Shown: positions 7,728 through 15,177 of the stretch, in pieces
Layout: each line of letters starts with the position of its first letter
Numbering within the stretch: the stretch's first letter is position 1
Position numbers and translations under genes: made by a program
NCBI RefSeq assembly: GCF_034259425.1
Contig: NZ_JAXIVU010000025.1
Location: forward strand, 1 to 30,839
Direction: 5' to 3'
Length of the DNA: 30,839 bases
Origin: Denitrificimonas halotolerans
GTDB lineage: Bacteria; Pseudomonadota; Gammaproteobacteria; Pseudomonadales; Pseudomonadaceae
Notes under the pieces: model-generated
Databases searched by the model: none
Told to the model about the DNA's origin: nothing
What the model saw: only the letters and a program-made list of their open reading frames with translations

Positions 7728-8900
7728 ATGGGCAGACAGCAGTTTTCATTAGAGTGTGAAGGGGTTATTACGGCAGTTTCTTTTGCCCAGCAAGCTGATG
7801 AGGTTGGGCAAGATCTGGCGCGGCAGTTGATAAATCCTCATTTGGGCTTTGTTTTGTTTTTTTGCTCAGCTCAGTATGACTTACCTGCTTTATCTAAAGC
7901 GCTGGAAGGTGTCTTTGGTGGTGTGCCTTTATTAGGTTGCACCACCGCAGGAGAAATCAGTCAAGAAGGTTATGGTCGTGGCTGTATCAGCGCTATAGGT
8001 TTTGATCAGCGCTACTTTTCCATGGCCAGTGTACTGGTAGATGAAATGGAGCGTTTCACCTTGTATAACGCTCAAGAACTGGTAGAAAAACTGGTTAATG
8101 ATTGCCGTATGCATGCTGTTGCTCCGATTAAGAATCATAGCTTTGCATTAACTTTACTTGATGGTTTATCCAGTCGTGAAGAGGTGGTTTTAGGAGCGCT
8201 CAGCGCAGCGTTGGGCTGTATTCCACACTTTGGTGGTTCGGCTGGAGATGACAATTATTTCACTCGAACTCATGTGTATGACAATGGCCAGTTTTATAAC
8301 GGTGCAGCTGTGGTTGTGCTCATCAATACCTTGTTGGATTTTGAAGTGTTTACCACTCATCACTTACAACCTTCGACGGAAAAGTTAGTAATTACTAAGG
8401 TGGACAGTGATTCACGTCGAGTGCTTGAGTTGAATGCTGAACCTGCAGCTTTAGAATACGCTCGCCTTATTGGGTGTTCAGTCGCTGAACTGGATATGCA
8501 CACCTTTGCTCGCTACCCATTAGCGGTGAAAATCAGCAATAGCTATTATCCACGCTCTATTCAACAAACCCATGATGATCACAGTTTGACTTTTTATTGT
8601 GCGGTGGAAAACGGCATTGTGTTAACTGCAATGCAAACCACTTCATTACTGGATAATGTGAATCAGCTGTTTTCAGGCCTGAATCAGCGTTTGGGTGAGC
8701 CCTTAATTACTATTGGTTGTGATTGTTTTTTACGACGCTTGGAAATTGAACATAAGGATGGGCAAGCAGCTATTGAGCAAGTTCTGAAAAAACAGAATGT
8801 TATTGGTTTTAACACCTATGGTGAGCAGTTCAATGGTATGCACATCAATCAGACCTTTACTGGGGTGGCAATTGGACGAGCAAAATATAACGCAAACTGA
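7728..8900 (+). CDS. nosP: NosP-type FIST-domain sensor protein
   Basis: This is a cytoplasmic FIST-domain protein of 390 residues with no signal peptide or membrane helix. FIST_N covers residues ~30-215, including FGGVPLLGCTTAGEISQEGY and the later HFGGSAGDDNYF segment typical of the fold. FIST_C covers ~225-375 (PLAVKISNSYYPRS, then IGCDCFLRRLEIE). In P. aeruginosa the gene at this place, next to the hybrid kinase NahK, was reported to encode NosP, a heme protein that binds nitric oxide and modulates NahK autophosphorylation. The assignment here rests on domain plus identical neighbourhood; heme binding is not shown by the sequence alone. The start is ATG 7728 with AGGTAGG upstream. The nahK frame overlaps the 3' end, implying one transcript and coupled translation. 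Confidence 0.82.
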   Translation: MGRQQFSLECEGVITAVSFAQQADEVGQDLARQLINPHLGFVLFFCSAQYDLPALSKALEGVFGGVPLLGCTTAGEISQEGYGRGCISAIGFDQRYFSMASVLVDEMERFTLYNAQELVEKLVNDCRMHAVAPIKNHSFALTLLDGLSSREEVVLGALSAALGCIPHFGGSAGDDNYFTRTHVYDNGQFYNGAAVVVLINTLLDFEVFTTHHLQPSTEKLVITKVDSDSRRVLELNAEPAALEYARLIGCSVAELDMHTFARYPLAVKISNSYYPRSIQQTHDDHSLTFYCAVENGIVLTAMQTTSLLDNVNQLFSGLNQRLGEPLITIGCDCFLRRLEIEHKDGQAAIEQVLKKQNVIGFNTYGEQFNGMHINQTFTGVAIGRAKYNAN

Positions 8901-11481
8901 ATTAGCCGAACAGGTGCAGGCGTTGCAGGTGGAAAACCGCAAGCTGTTGCGTATTAATGCAGCTTTGATTGAGCGAGTTGAGTCGGGGGCTGCACAACAT
9001 TCTGAGTCTTACACTGCTTTTCGTCATTCAGTAGTGTTGGCCGAGCAGGTGCGAGAGCGAACTGATGCGCTGAATCAAGTCATGGCGGATTTAAAACGCA
9101 GTAATATTTTGCTCAGTGACGCGCGTCATAAAGCGGAAGTGGCTCATCAGCACCTCATTGATGCGATTGAAAGTATCAGCGAGGGCTTTGTTCTGTTTGA
9201 TAAAGCGCAGCGTATTGTGCTTTTTAATCATCATTTTAAGCGCTTTTGGGATCAAAGTACCCACAGGGTTGGAGTGGGTACTAGCTTATTTGAGGTTAAA
9301 ACCTTTCTTGAAAATACGGGTTTAGTGGTTGAAAAGCTACGCGCTGGTCAGCAAGGTATGCTGTATCGTTTGCGCACTGGACGTTGGTTGCAGGTGACAG
9401 AACGCCCCACTCAAGAGGGTGGTTTGGTGATTTTATATACCGATATCACCGAATTAAAACACAGTGAAACTCAGCGTCGTGAGCAGGCTTTAGCACAAAA
9501 AACACGCTTATTGCAGCAAACAGTGGATAATTTGTCGCAAGGTGTCGTTATGGTTAATGCGAAGGGCGTTTTAGAGTTGTGGAACCATAGGTTTTTAGAG
9601 ATCTGTGCGTTACAGCCCTTTGAGCCGAATTGTCTCTATCACGAAGTCATGCGTGATAATGCTGATATGCTTTTGACACCCAGTACAGTCGATGAAAATG
9701 GGCAACCCCGTTTGCAAAAAGAACAACGCATGGCTGATGGTCGAGTGATTGAAATACGTGCACACCCTTTGCCTAATGGTGATTTTGTAAATACTTTTAC
9801 TGATATCACGGAACGCTACCTGCATGCTGAAGTGCTACGTAAGCGTGAGGAATGGATTCGTCTGATCACTGATCATGTGCCAGCAATGATTGCCTATGTG
9901 AACAGTGATTTTACCTATGAGTTTACTAATAAAGTATATGAGCAGTGGTATCGTTGGCCGCGAGACAGTATTTTAGGGCAGAGCCTGTGCGAAGCCCATA
10001 GCGATGAGCATTTTTTGCGTTTGCAGCCTTATATTAATCGAGCCTTGCAAGGCGAGAGCCTCACTTTTGAAGTCGCAGAGCACAGTGTGTTGGGGAGGAA
10101 GCGTTTTATGCAGCGTTCTTATGTGCCGAATCGACAAAGTAATGGTGAAATTTCTGGGATCTTTGTTTTGGTGCGAGACATCACTGAACGCCGCCAAACG
10201 GCAGAAGCATTGCATCAGGCTTATCAGAATCTTGAAGGGCGTGTGCGTGAACGTACAGCAGAGTTGACGATGCTCAATAATCAATTGATCTCAGAAATTG
10301 ATGTGCGCAAACAAACTGAAGCGCATTTATTAGAGGCTAAACGTGAGGCGGAAGAAGCGAATTTATCGAAAACTAAATTTTTGGCTGCAGTCAGTCATGA
10401 CTTACTGCAGCCTTTGAATGCTGCACGGCTATTTGCCGGATCTTTAGCTGATAGCCCTAATCCATCGAACTGTTCGAGTTTAATTAAAAATATCAGTAAC
10501 GCTCTAGATGATGTAGAGACTTTGTTAGGAACTTTGGTGGATATTTCGAAGCTAGATGCTGGGGTTATTAAGGCTGATACTTCAGTTTTTGCGGTACAGA
10601 ATTTACTTGAAAATTTAGCGTTGGAATACCAACAGGTGGCACAAAGTGTAGGTTTGCAGCTCAATTTTGTCGCCAGTTCGGTGTTTGTACGCAGTGATAT
10701 ACACTTGTTGGCGCGAGTTTTGCGTAATTTTTTAAGTAATGCTATCCGTTATACGCCATCAGGACGCATCGTGCTAGGTTGCCGTCGTTACCTAGGTTAT
10801 GTCTCGATTCAGGTGTGGGATACAGGCATTGGTATCGAAAAAGAGAAGCAAGGGGAAATTTTTCAAGAGTTTAAACGTGGTAATCGTCAAGGTCATAAGC
10901 AAGATCGGGGGCTCGGCTTAGGCTTGGCGATTGTAGATAAAATCACTCGAATCCTTGGGCACAGAGTGCGTGTCGTTTCTCAAGCGGGGCAGGGTTCTAT
11001 GTTCTCAGTGGAAGTGCCCTTGGTAGGTGCAGATCAATTGCCTAAGCCAAGTTTACATGAGCTGCCAGTGTATCACTTAGATCGTTTACGTGGTGTGCGA
11101 GTGTGGGTGTTGGACAATGATATGGCAATTTGTGTGGCTATGCGTACGTTACTGGAAAGTTGGGGCTGTTTGGTGACGACAGGGGTGTCCGAAGAAGATT
11201 TAGCTGAGCAAGTGGGTGGTTTTGATACGGATGTGGACTTATTGATTGCTGATTATCACTTAGATAACGGGGTTAATGGAGTTGATGCTGTTATCAATAT
11301 ACAACGGCATCGTGAACAGCTGATTCCAACGATGATGATTACTGCTAACTATAGCAATGAGCTTAAGCAGCAAATGCGTGCGGCAGGTCATACCCTGCTG
11401 CATAAACCGGTGAAGCCTATGCAATTAAAAGTAGTTATGAATCATTTGTTAGAGCGTGCAGGCGTTGGAGGCAGTGCTTAG
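8872..11481 (+). CDS. nahK: NahK/ErcS'-type PAS hybrid sensor kinase
   Basis: This is a cytoplasmic hybrid histidine kinase, the probable partner of NosP. From TTG 8872 it has 869 residues: a coiled coil at ~8-40; three PAS domains (~92-200, 214-325, 330-440); a second coil (~445-500); HisKA with H509 in AAVSHDLLQPLNAARL; HATPase_c with NFLSNAIRY (~620), WDTGIGI and GLGLGLAI; and a C-terminal receiver whose phosphoacceptor is D794 in LIADYHLD, with the Lys of LHKPVKP present. No transmembrane helix is seen. The frame is open from ATG 8797, but that start would overlap nosP by 104 bases; TTG 8872 (MDEQNITQTELAEQV) has GGGGTGG upstream and overlaps by 29 bases. The start is therefore uncertain. 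In P. aeruginosa the orthologue feeds HptB/GacS signalling and also ethanol-oxidation regulation. Confidence 0.85.
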   Translation: MDEQNITQTELAEQVQALQVENRKLLRINAALIERVESGAAQHSESYTAFRHSVVLAEQVRERTDALNQVMADLKRSNILLSDARHKAEVAHQHLIDAIESISEGFVLFDKAQRIVLFNHHFKRFWDQSTHRVGVGTSLFEVKTFLENTGLVVEKLRAGQQGMLYRLRTGRWLQVTERPTQEGGLVILYTDITELKHSETQRREQALAQKTRLLQQTVDNLSQGVVMVNAKGVLELWNHRFLEICALQPFEPNCLYHEVMRDNADMLLTPSTVDENGQPRLQKEQRMADGRVIEIRAHPLPNGDFVNTFTDITERYLHAEVLRKREEWIRLITDHVPAMIAYVNSDFTYEFTNKVYEQWYRWPRDSILGQSLCEAHSDEHFLRLQPYINRALQGESLTFEVAEHSVLGRKRFMQRSYVPNRQSNGEISGIFVLVRDITERRQTAEALHQAYQNLEGRVRERTAELTMLNNQLISEIDVRKQTEAHLLEAKREAEEANLSKTKFLAAVSHDLLQPLNAARLFAGSLADSPNPSNCSSLIKNISNALDDVETLLGTLVDISKLDAGVIKADTSVFAVQNLLENLALEYQQVAQSVGLQLNFVASSVFVRSDIHLLARVLRNFLSNAIRYTPSGRIVLGCRRYLGYVSIQVWDTGIGIEKEKQGEIFQEFKRGNRQGHKQDRGLGLGLAIVDKITRILGHRVRVVSQAGQGSMFSVEVPLVGADQLPKPSLHELPVYHLDRLRGVRVWVLDNDMAICVAMRTLLESWGCLVTTGVSEEDLAEQVGGFDTDVDLLIADYHLDNGVNGVDAVINIQRHREQLIPTMMITANYSNELKQQMRAAGHTLLHKPVKPMQLKVVMNHLLERAGVGGSA

Positions 11482-11484
11482 CAA

Positions 11485-11517
11485 ATATGGCGCGGCCTTG
11501 GTCGGTTTGCGCCATAT
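11485..11517. terminator. Hairpin between convergent nahK and erbR
   Basis: ATATGGCGC (11485-11493) pairs perfectly with GCGCCATAT (11509-11517) around a 15-base loop, three bases after the nahK stop. There is no T tract on either strand, so it may act as a bidirectional terminator or as a 3'-end protecting hairpin. Confidence 0.5.
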
Positions 11518-11551
11518 AGAGCTGTGAATCAGGAAGCTGTTGTACTGCAGC

Positions 11552-12214
11552 TTAGCGGCGTAGATAAGTAGAGAAATCAATATCTCCCACTGAAAGAATG
11601 GCTTGTACGCGATTGTGTACGTTGAGCTTTCTTAAAATAGCAGAAACATGAGCTTTGACTGTGGTTTCAGCAATGTCCAAATTGTAAGCAATTTGTTTAT
11701 TGGATTCGCCTTTTGCCATGCGTTCGAGTACTTGCAGTTGTTTGCGAGTTAATGCTTGCAGTAACTCAGGAGCAATAGTGGCTTCACGGGGTGTGCGTCG
11801 CGTATTGGATTGTTCAGAGCGAATAATTTCCGCAGGTAAATATACGTGGCCATTGAGAACTTGTTCTATTGCATCGGTCATTTGTTCACGGGGAGTAGAC
11901 TTGGTGATAAAACCGACTGCACCATAGGTAATAGCTTGCAGCACAATGTGTTTATCTTGTTCAGCAGAAACGATAACAACAGGGATTGTGGGGGCTTCAT
12001 TACGCAAAGTCATTAGGCCGTTGAGCCCACTCATCCCTGGCATATTTAAATCTAAAAGAATGAGATCGAGGCTATCGTGTTCTGTGGCAAGGAGTAGGGT
12101 GCTATCTAAGTCTGCTGTTTCGATAATATGGCAGCCTGGGAAGCCTGAGCGAATGACATTGCAAATCGCTTCGCGAAAAAGAGGGTGGTCGTCAGCGATT
12201 AAGATGTTGTACAT
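11552..12214 (-). CDS. erbR: ErbR (AgmR), NarL/LuxR-type response regulator
   Basis: This is a 220-residue transcriptional response regulator that in P. aeruginosa sits high in the ethanol-oxidation cascade and is required for the pqq and exa genes. The receiver domain is at residues 1-120, with acidic pocket D8-D9, phosphoacceptor D55 (LILLDLNMPGMSG) and K105 in FITKSTP. A short linker leads to a LuxR-type helix-turn-helix at ~150-210 (LTRKQLQVLERMAKGESNKQ, then IAYNLDIAETTVKAHVSAIL). I chose the ATG at 12214 (MYNILIADDH) rather than an upstream start at 12274, which would add 20 non-homologous residues. It overlaps the CXXCW gene by 23 bases, so the two are co-transcribed leftward, and it converges on nahK. 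Cognate kinases may include NahK and ErcS, by inference from the cluster. Confidence 0.87.
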   Translation of the reverse strand: MYNILIADDHPLFREAICNVIRSGFPGCHIIETADLDSTLLLATEHDSLDLILLDLNMPGMSGLNGLMTLRNEAPTIPVVIVSAEQDKHIVLQAITYGAVGFITKSTPREQMTDAIEQVLNGHVYLPAEIIRSEQSNTRRTPREATIAPELLQALTRKQLQVLERMAKGESNKQIAYNLDIAETTVKAHVSAILRKLNVHNRVQAILSVGDIDFSTYLRR

Positions 12215-12797
12215 GATTCTTAGTCTCGTTTTTATAGTACATAATAGTTGACTGTACAGCTTCTGGTCGAGCAACCTTTAAGGGCAAGTTGGCTTGTGCC
12301 CAACCATCAATACCGTCACGTAACCAATATAAATTGGTGTAGCCTAGGTGGTGGGCGCGTTTAATAGCATTCCAACCTAACCAACAGTCTGAACGGCAAT
12401 AAAACACTATAGGGTGTGCTTTATTCCCCGCAGTGGCCTGTTCTAAGTGTTGCCGGCAGTATGCCATCCATTGCTCGCTAAGTGCACCATCACCACAATT
12501 GGCTAACCAAAGACTATTGGGTAGGTTCTGATGCACTTCTGATAGGGTGAAATAACCACGTAACCAAGGGTTGCGGTATACATCGATTAATAGTACCTGA
12601 GGTTGTTTGGCTTGCAATTCGAGTAATTGTTGAGGATCCAGTGTGCGCGCCAATTCATGAAACTGCGGTGTAGGACTACGGTACAGTGTACTACGGTAAC
12701 CTGCTTCATTAAATAAATCTGTGTTTTGGGCGTAGCTGTAGGTGTTCCCAAACAGGGTTAAGGTTGCAACGAGTGCAGTACAAATGGGTTTAAGCAT
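12192..12797 (-). CDS. PQQ-dependent catabolism-associated CXXCW protein (rhodanese-like)
   Basis: This is a periplasmic rhodanese-like protein of 201 residues. Its signal peptide is MLKPICTALVATLTLFGNTY, ending SYA. The body carries VLLIDVYRN near residue 70 and the signature VFYCRSDCWLGWNAIKRA, with C134, C138 and W139, then the rhodanese-like tail YWLRDGIDGW. I count three residues between the cysteines, although the family is named for CXXCW. The family is found with quinoprotein dehydrogenases, and a redox or sulfur-carrier role has been suggested; its reaction is not known. The start at 12797 has GGGAGGGGGG upstream. It is the first gene of the leftward operon with erbR. Together with the SoxYZ-like carrier and the metallohydrolase encoded downstream it may form one periplasmic maturation or relay system. 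Confidence 0.85.
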   Translation of the reverse strand: MLKPICTALVATLTLFGNTYSYAQNTDLFNEAGYRSTLYRSPTPQFHELARTLDPQQLLELQAKQPQVLLIDVYRNPWLRGYFTLSEVHQNLPNSLWLANCGDGALSEQWMAYCRQHLEQATAGNKAHPIVFYCRSDCWLGWNAIKRAHHLGYTNLYWLRDGIDGWAQANLPLKVARPEAVQSTIMYYKNETKNHVQHLNR

Positions 12798-12885
12798 ACG
12801 ACCCCCCCTCCCTCAATGGCGTTTCTTTTATTAAAGGGAAAATAAAGCCTTTTTGAAATGCTACATTGTGCTGCTTGATCTGCTA

Positions 12886-12898
12886 CTAAAGTACTGTT
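12886..12898 (+). promoter_or_regulatory. Shared motif copy in the erbR/eraS divergent region
   Basis: CTAAAGTACTGTT is identical to the pqqF copy. It lies 88 bases before the CXXCW-erbR start and 193 bases before eraS, and either promoter could be its target. Because the core AGTACT is palindromic, orientation is not decisive. Confidence 0.5.
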
Positions 12899-12969
12899 TT
12901 TTTCGGGTTGTAGAGGGCTTTGCAGTTTGTGCGGTTAAGATGTATTGGTTGAGTTGTGTTCAATTAGGG

Positions 12970-12981
12970 CAGGTTAACCTG
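12970..12981. promoter_or_regulatory. 12-bp perfect palindrome upstream of eraS
   Basis: CAGGTTAACCTG is a perfect palindrome 110 bases before the eraS start, in the 294-base divergent promoter region. It resembles an operator for a dimeric regulator; which one is unknown. Confidence 0.4.
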
Positions 12982-13091
12982 TTTGGGCTAAATACATATA
13001 GGAAAGTAGCACTGAGTTAGTACGAAGGTAGGAATATTTTTATCTGTGTACTGATTAGCATGGAGTTAGGAAATTATCCTGAGGAGTAGCC

Positions 13092-13790
13092 ATGGAACAG
13101 TCAGTGCCATATGTAACCGAGCAGGACCGAATGCAGGCGATGCAAACAGAAAAAACTCAGTTAAGTCGAGTGCTAACGGAGGTTCAAGAAACAGAACGTC
13201 GTCGCCTTGGAGCTATTTTGCATGATGATTTAGGTCAGTATATTGTCGCATTGCGAGCACAAATTAAGACCTTACATTTGCTTGCCGAGCGACCCGATCA
13301 GGTGCAGCGTGTTGCACAAGAGTTAGAGCAGCAAGCACATCGTATACAGCAAGGTTTTCGTGCTGTGGTACAAGGTATGTACCCTGTGCAGCTAGAGTGT
13401 TTGTCTGTGTTTCAGTTGCTGATGTTATTGAAGCAACGCTGGTTTGATCAGGTAGCATTACATATCAATCTGCATCCGCTAGGAGCTTTGCCAGAGCTTA
13501 GTTTGGCGGATAAACAGCAGCTGTATCGTTTATTGCAAGAGGCGTTGTGCAATGCCTATCAGCACGGACAAGCTACGCAGGTGAAGTTATGGTTGCAATA
13601 TAAGGCACAAGCTTGGCGTATTTTATTGCGTGATAATGGTAAGGGCGGGCTTTTGGCGCAAGCAGGGATTGGTTGCTACACCATGACTGAACGCGCCCAA
13701 AGTATGCGGGCACAACTTTATATACGACCTCGGGTGATGCGTGGTTGGTCAGTATATCTATACGTGCATTCAGAGGGAGTGGGTCCATGA
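13092..13790 (+). CDS. eraS: EraS (ExaD-type) soluble sensor histidine kinase
   Basis: This is a 232-residue cytoplasmic kinase with no membrane helix and no recognisable input domain except an N-terminal coiled coil (~10-40). The HisKA_3 dimerisation helix has phosphoacceptor H44 in ERRRLGAILHDDLGQYIVAL. A short HATPase_c domain follows, with the N box around E150-N154 (LLQEALCNAYQHG), a D181-NGKGG G1 box and GCYTMTERAQSM. The family partner is a NarL-type regulator, encoded by the next gene with a 4-base ATGA overlap. In P. aeruginosa this soluble pair controls exaA expression. The start at 13092 has GAGGAG 7 bases upstream. The signal sensed is not evident; a cytoplasmic metabolite or a partner protein is likely. 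Confidence 0.86.
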   Translation: MEQSVPYVTEQDRMQAMQTEKTQLSRVLTEVQETERRRLGAILHDDLGQYIVALRAQIKTLHLLAERPDQVQRVAQELEQQAHRIQQGFRAVVQGMYPVQLECLSVFQLLMLLKQRWFDQVALHINLHPLGALPELSLADKQQLYRLLQEALCNAYQHGQATQVKLWLQYKAQAWRILLRDNGKGGLLAQAGIGCYTMTERAQSMRAQLYIRPRVMRGWSVYLYVHSEGVGP

Positions 13791-14434
13791 AAGTTCTCTT
13801 AGTTGACGACCACGCGGTAGTACGGCAAGGCTACGCTAGTTTATTACAACTCAGCTTTCCTGATGTGTTGATTGAACAAGCAGAGAGTGGTGAGGAAGCA
13901 GTACAGTGTGTACCGATCTTTAAACCGCACTTAGTGGTGATGGACATTAGTTTGCCAGGAATCAGTGGCTTGGAAGCCTGTCGGCGTTTGTGTCAGCGAT
14001 TACCACAGTTGCCCGTTTTATTTTTTAGTATGCATGACGAGTTAACACTGGTACGCCAAGCTTTGGATGCTGGGGCCGCTGGTTATATCAGTAAGACTGT
14101 GGCACCTGATGTATTAATTGATGCAGTGCGTCGGCTAGTAACCGGTCATATGTATATTGAACAAAGTATTGCGACCCAGTTGGCTTGCCATAGGAGCTTG
14201 CCAGGTGCCATTGATCCACGCTTGCAAAGTATGACCCCTAGGGAGATGGAGGTTTTTGTGATGTTGGCCCGTGGGGTGGCAACACAGAAAATTGCGCAAA
14301 ATCTATGCATCAGCAGTAAGACGGTATCCAACTATATGACGTTGCTGAAGCAAAAGTTGCAAGTGACATCTCAGGTTGAGTTGGTGCATTTAGCCATTGA
14401 TACAGGTGTCTTGCGGATTGGAGAGGCAAGCTAA
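13787..14434 (+). CDS. eraR: EraR (ExaE-type) NarL-family response regulator
   Basis: This is a 215-residue DNA-binding response regulator, the partner of EraS and in P. aeruginosa the activator of exaA. The receiver (residues 1-120) has D7-D8, phosphoacceptor D53 (LVVMDISLPGISG) and K103 (GYISKTVAP). The LuxR/NarL helix-turn-helix is at ~145-205 (TPREMEVFVMLARGVATQKI, then AQNLCISSKTVSNYMTLLKQ). I chose ATG 13787 because it gives MKVLLVDDHAVV at the very start and overlaps the eraS stop by ATGA; a longer in-frame start at 13745 lies inside eraS. It ends convergent to the pentapeptide-repeat gene. Confidence 0.87.
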   Translation: MKVLLVDDHAVVRQGYASLLQLSFPDVLIEQAESGEEAVQCVPIFKPHLVVMDISLPGISGLEACRRLCQRLPQLPVLFFSMHDELTLVRQALDAGAAGYISKTVAPDVLIDAVRRLVTGHMYIEQSIATQLACHRSLPGAIDPRLQSMTPREMEVFVMLARGVATQKIAQNLCISSKTVSNYMTLLKQKLQVTSQVELVHLAIDTGVLRIGEAS

Positions 14435-14454
14435 TAGCGAGTGTATTGGCTTGC
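14426..14454. terminator. Hairpin at the eraR 3' end
   Basis: GCAAGCTAATA (14426-14436) pairs with TATTGGCTTGC (14444-14454), with one T-G wobble and a 7-base loop. It overlaps the eraR stop and sits between convergent genes. There is no T tract on either strand. Confidence 0.4.
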
Positions 14455-14466
14455 TCTGCAGTACGG

Positions 14467-15105
14467 TTACCAGTCCAGTGGGCATGCGGTACAGCCTTCC
14501 ATAAAGGTTCCTAGAAAGGTTGCATAATGGCGGCGTGCATGAGTCATATTAGCTTTGGCCATGTTTGCTTCGCTCAGCTTAGATTCTTGCATATTGGCTT
14601 CAATGAAAGAGGCTTTGCGCAGGTCACTTTTATTTAGCCAAGCCATTTCTAAGTTGGCAGCATTAAAGTTTGCATAGGGCAGTTTAGAGCCGGAAAATCG
14701 AGCAAAGTCTAAATTTGCGGCGCTGAAATCAGTATGTTTACCTTCGGCCCCTTGGCCCATTAACGCCCAACCATTAATAGCAACAAACTTGGTTTTATCT
14801 AGCTTAGCTCCACGGATGCTAGCTTGCTGTAAGCTGGCGCGAGTGAAGTTTGCATTACTGAGATCAGCACCATTAAAGGTGGATAAATCGAGTTGTGCGT
14901 GACGTAAATTAGCACCTGATAAGTTTGCACCATTAAAGTTGATTTTACGTAGATCCATATTACTTAAGTCGGCGTTACGCAAATCGATGCCAGTACAATT
15001 ACTGTTAGGTTCAAGTGTGCAGCCGTTGATGCTTGACGTCTGTTGGTCAGCGATGGCTGTGCTGCTTAAGATTAGTGCTAAAACAGAAAAGATATGACGT
15101 TGCAT
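14467..15105 (-). CDS. Periplasmic pentapeptide-repeat protein
   Basis: This is an exported protein of 212 residues with a signal peptide (MQRHIFSVLALILSSTAIA, cut before DQQ). From about residue 40 to 195 it is built of A(D/N)LxX-type pentapeptides (DLRNADLSNMDLRKINFNGA, NLSGANLRHAQLDLSTFNGA and so on), which fold as a right-handed quadrilateral beta helix. Two features stand out: a Cys pair before the repeats (NGCTLEPNSNC) and a terminal CTAC (GCTACPLDW), which could form disulfides. A gene of this kind lies between eraR and exaA in P. aeruginosa too, as far as I recall. It lies just downstream of exaA on the same strand, separated by a terminator, so read-through from exaA may express it. 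Its function is unknown. Confidence 0.82.
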   Translation of the reverse strand: MQRHIFSVLALILSSTAIADQQTSSINGCTLEPNSNCTGIDLRNADLSNMDLRKINFNGANLSGANLRHAQLDLSTFNGADLSNANFTRASLQQASIRGAKLDKTKFVAINGWALMGQGAEGKHTDFSAANLDFARFSGSKLPYANFNAANLEMAWLNKSDLRKASFIEANMQESKLSEANMAKANMTHARRHYATFLGTFMEGCTACPLDW

Positions 15106-15118
15106 GCAAAGTACCTCG

Positions 15119-15150
15119 GAAAAACCGCTGCTGTATTGGCACAGCAGCGG
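15119..15150 (-). terminator. Rho-independent terminator of exaA
   Basis: On the minus strand CCGCTGCTGT (15150-15141) pairs with ACAGCAGCGG (15134-15125) around a 6-base loop and is followed by TTTTT. It lies between exaA and the pentapeptide-repeat gene and would limit transcription into the latter. Confidence 0.85.
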
Positions 15151-15177
15151 TAAAGGAATGTAAATAGTTGATCGTCT

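Noticed and set aside
11534..11553. AAGCTG/CAGCTT hairpin overlapping the erbR stop
   Set aside because: Six base pairs with an 8-base loop and no T tract; weaker than the adjacent stem at 11485-11517.
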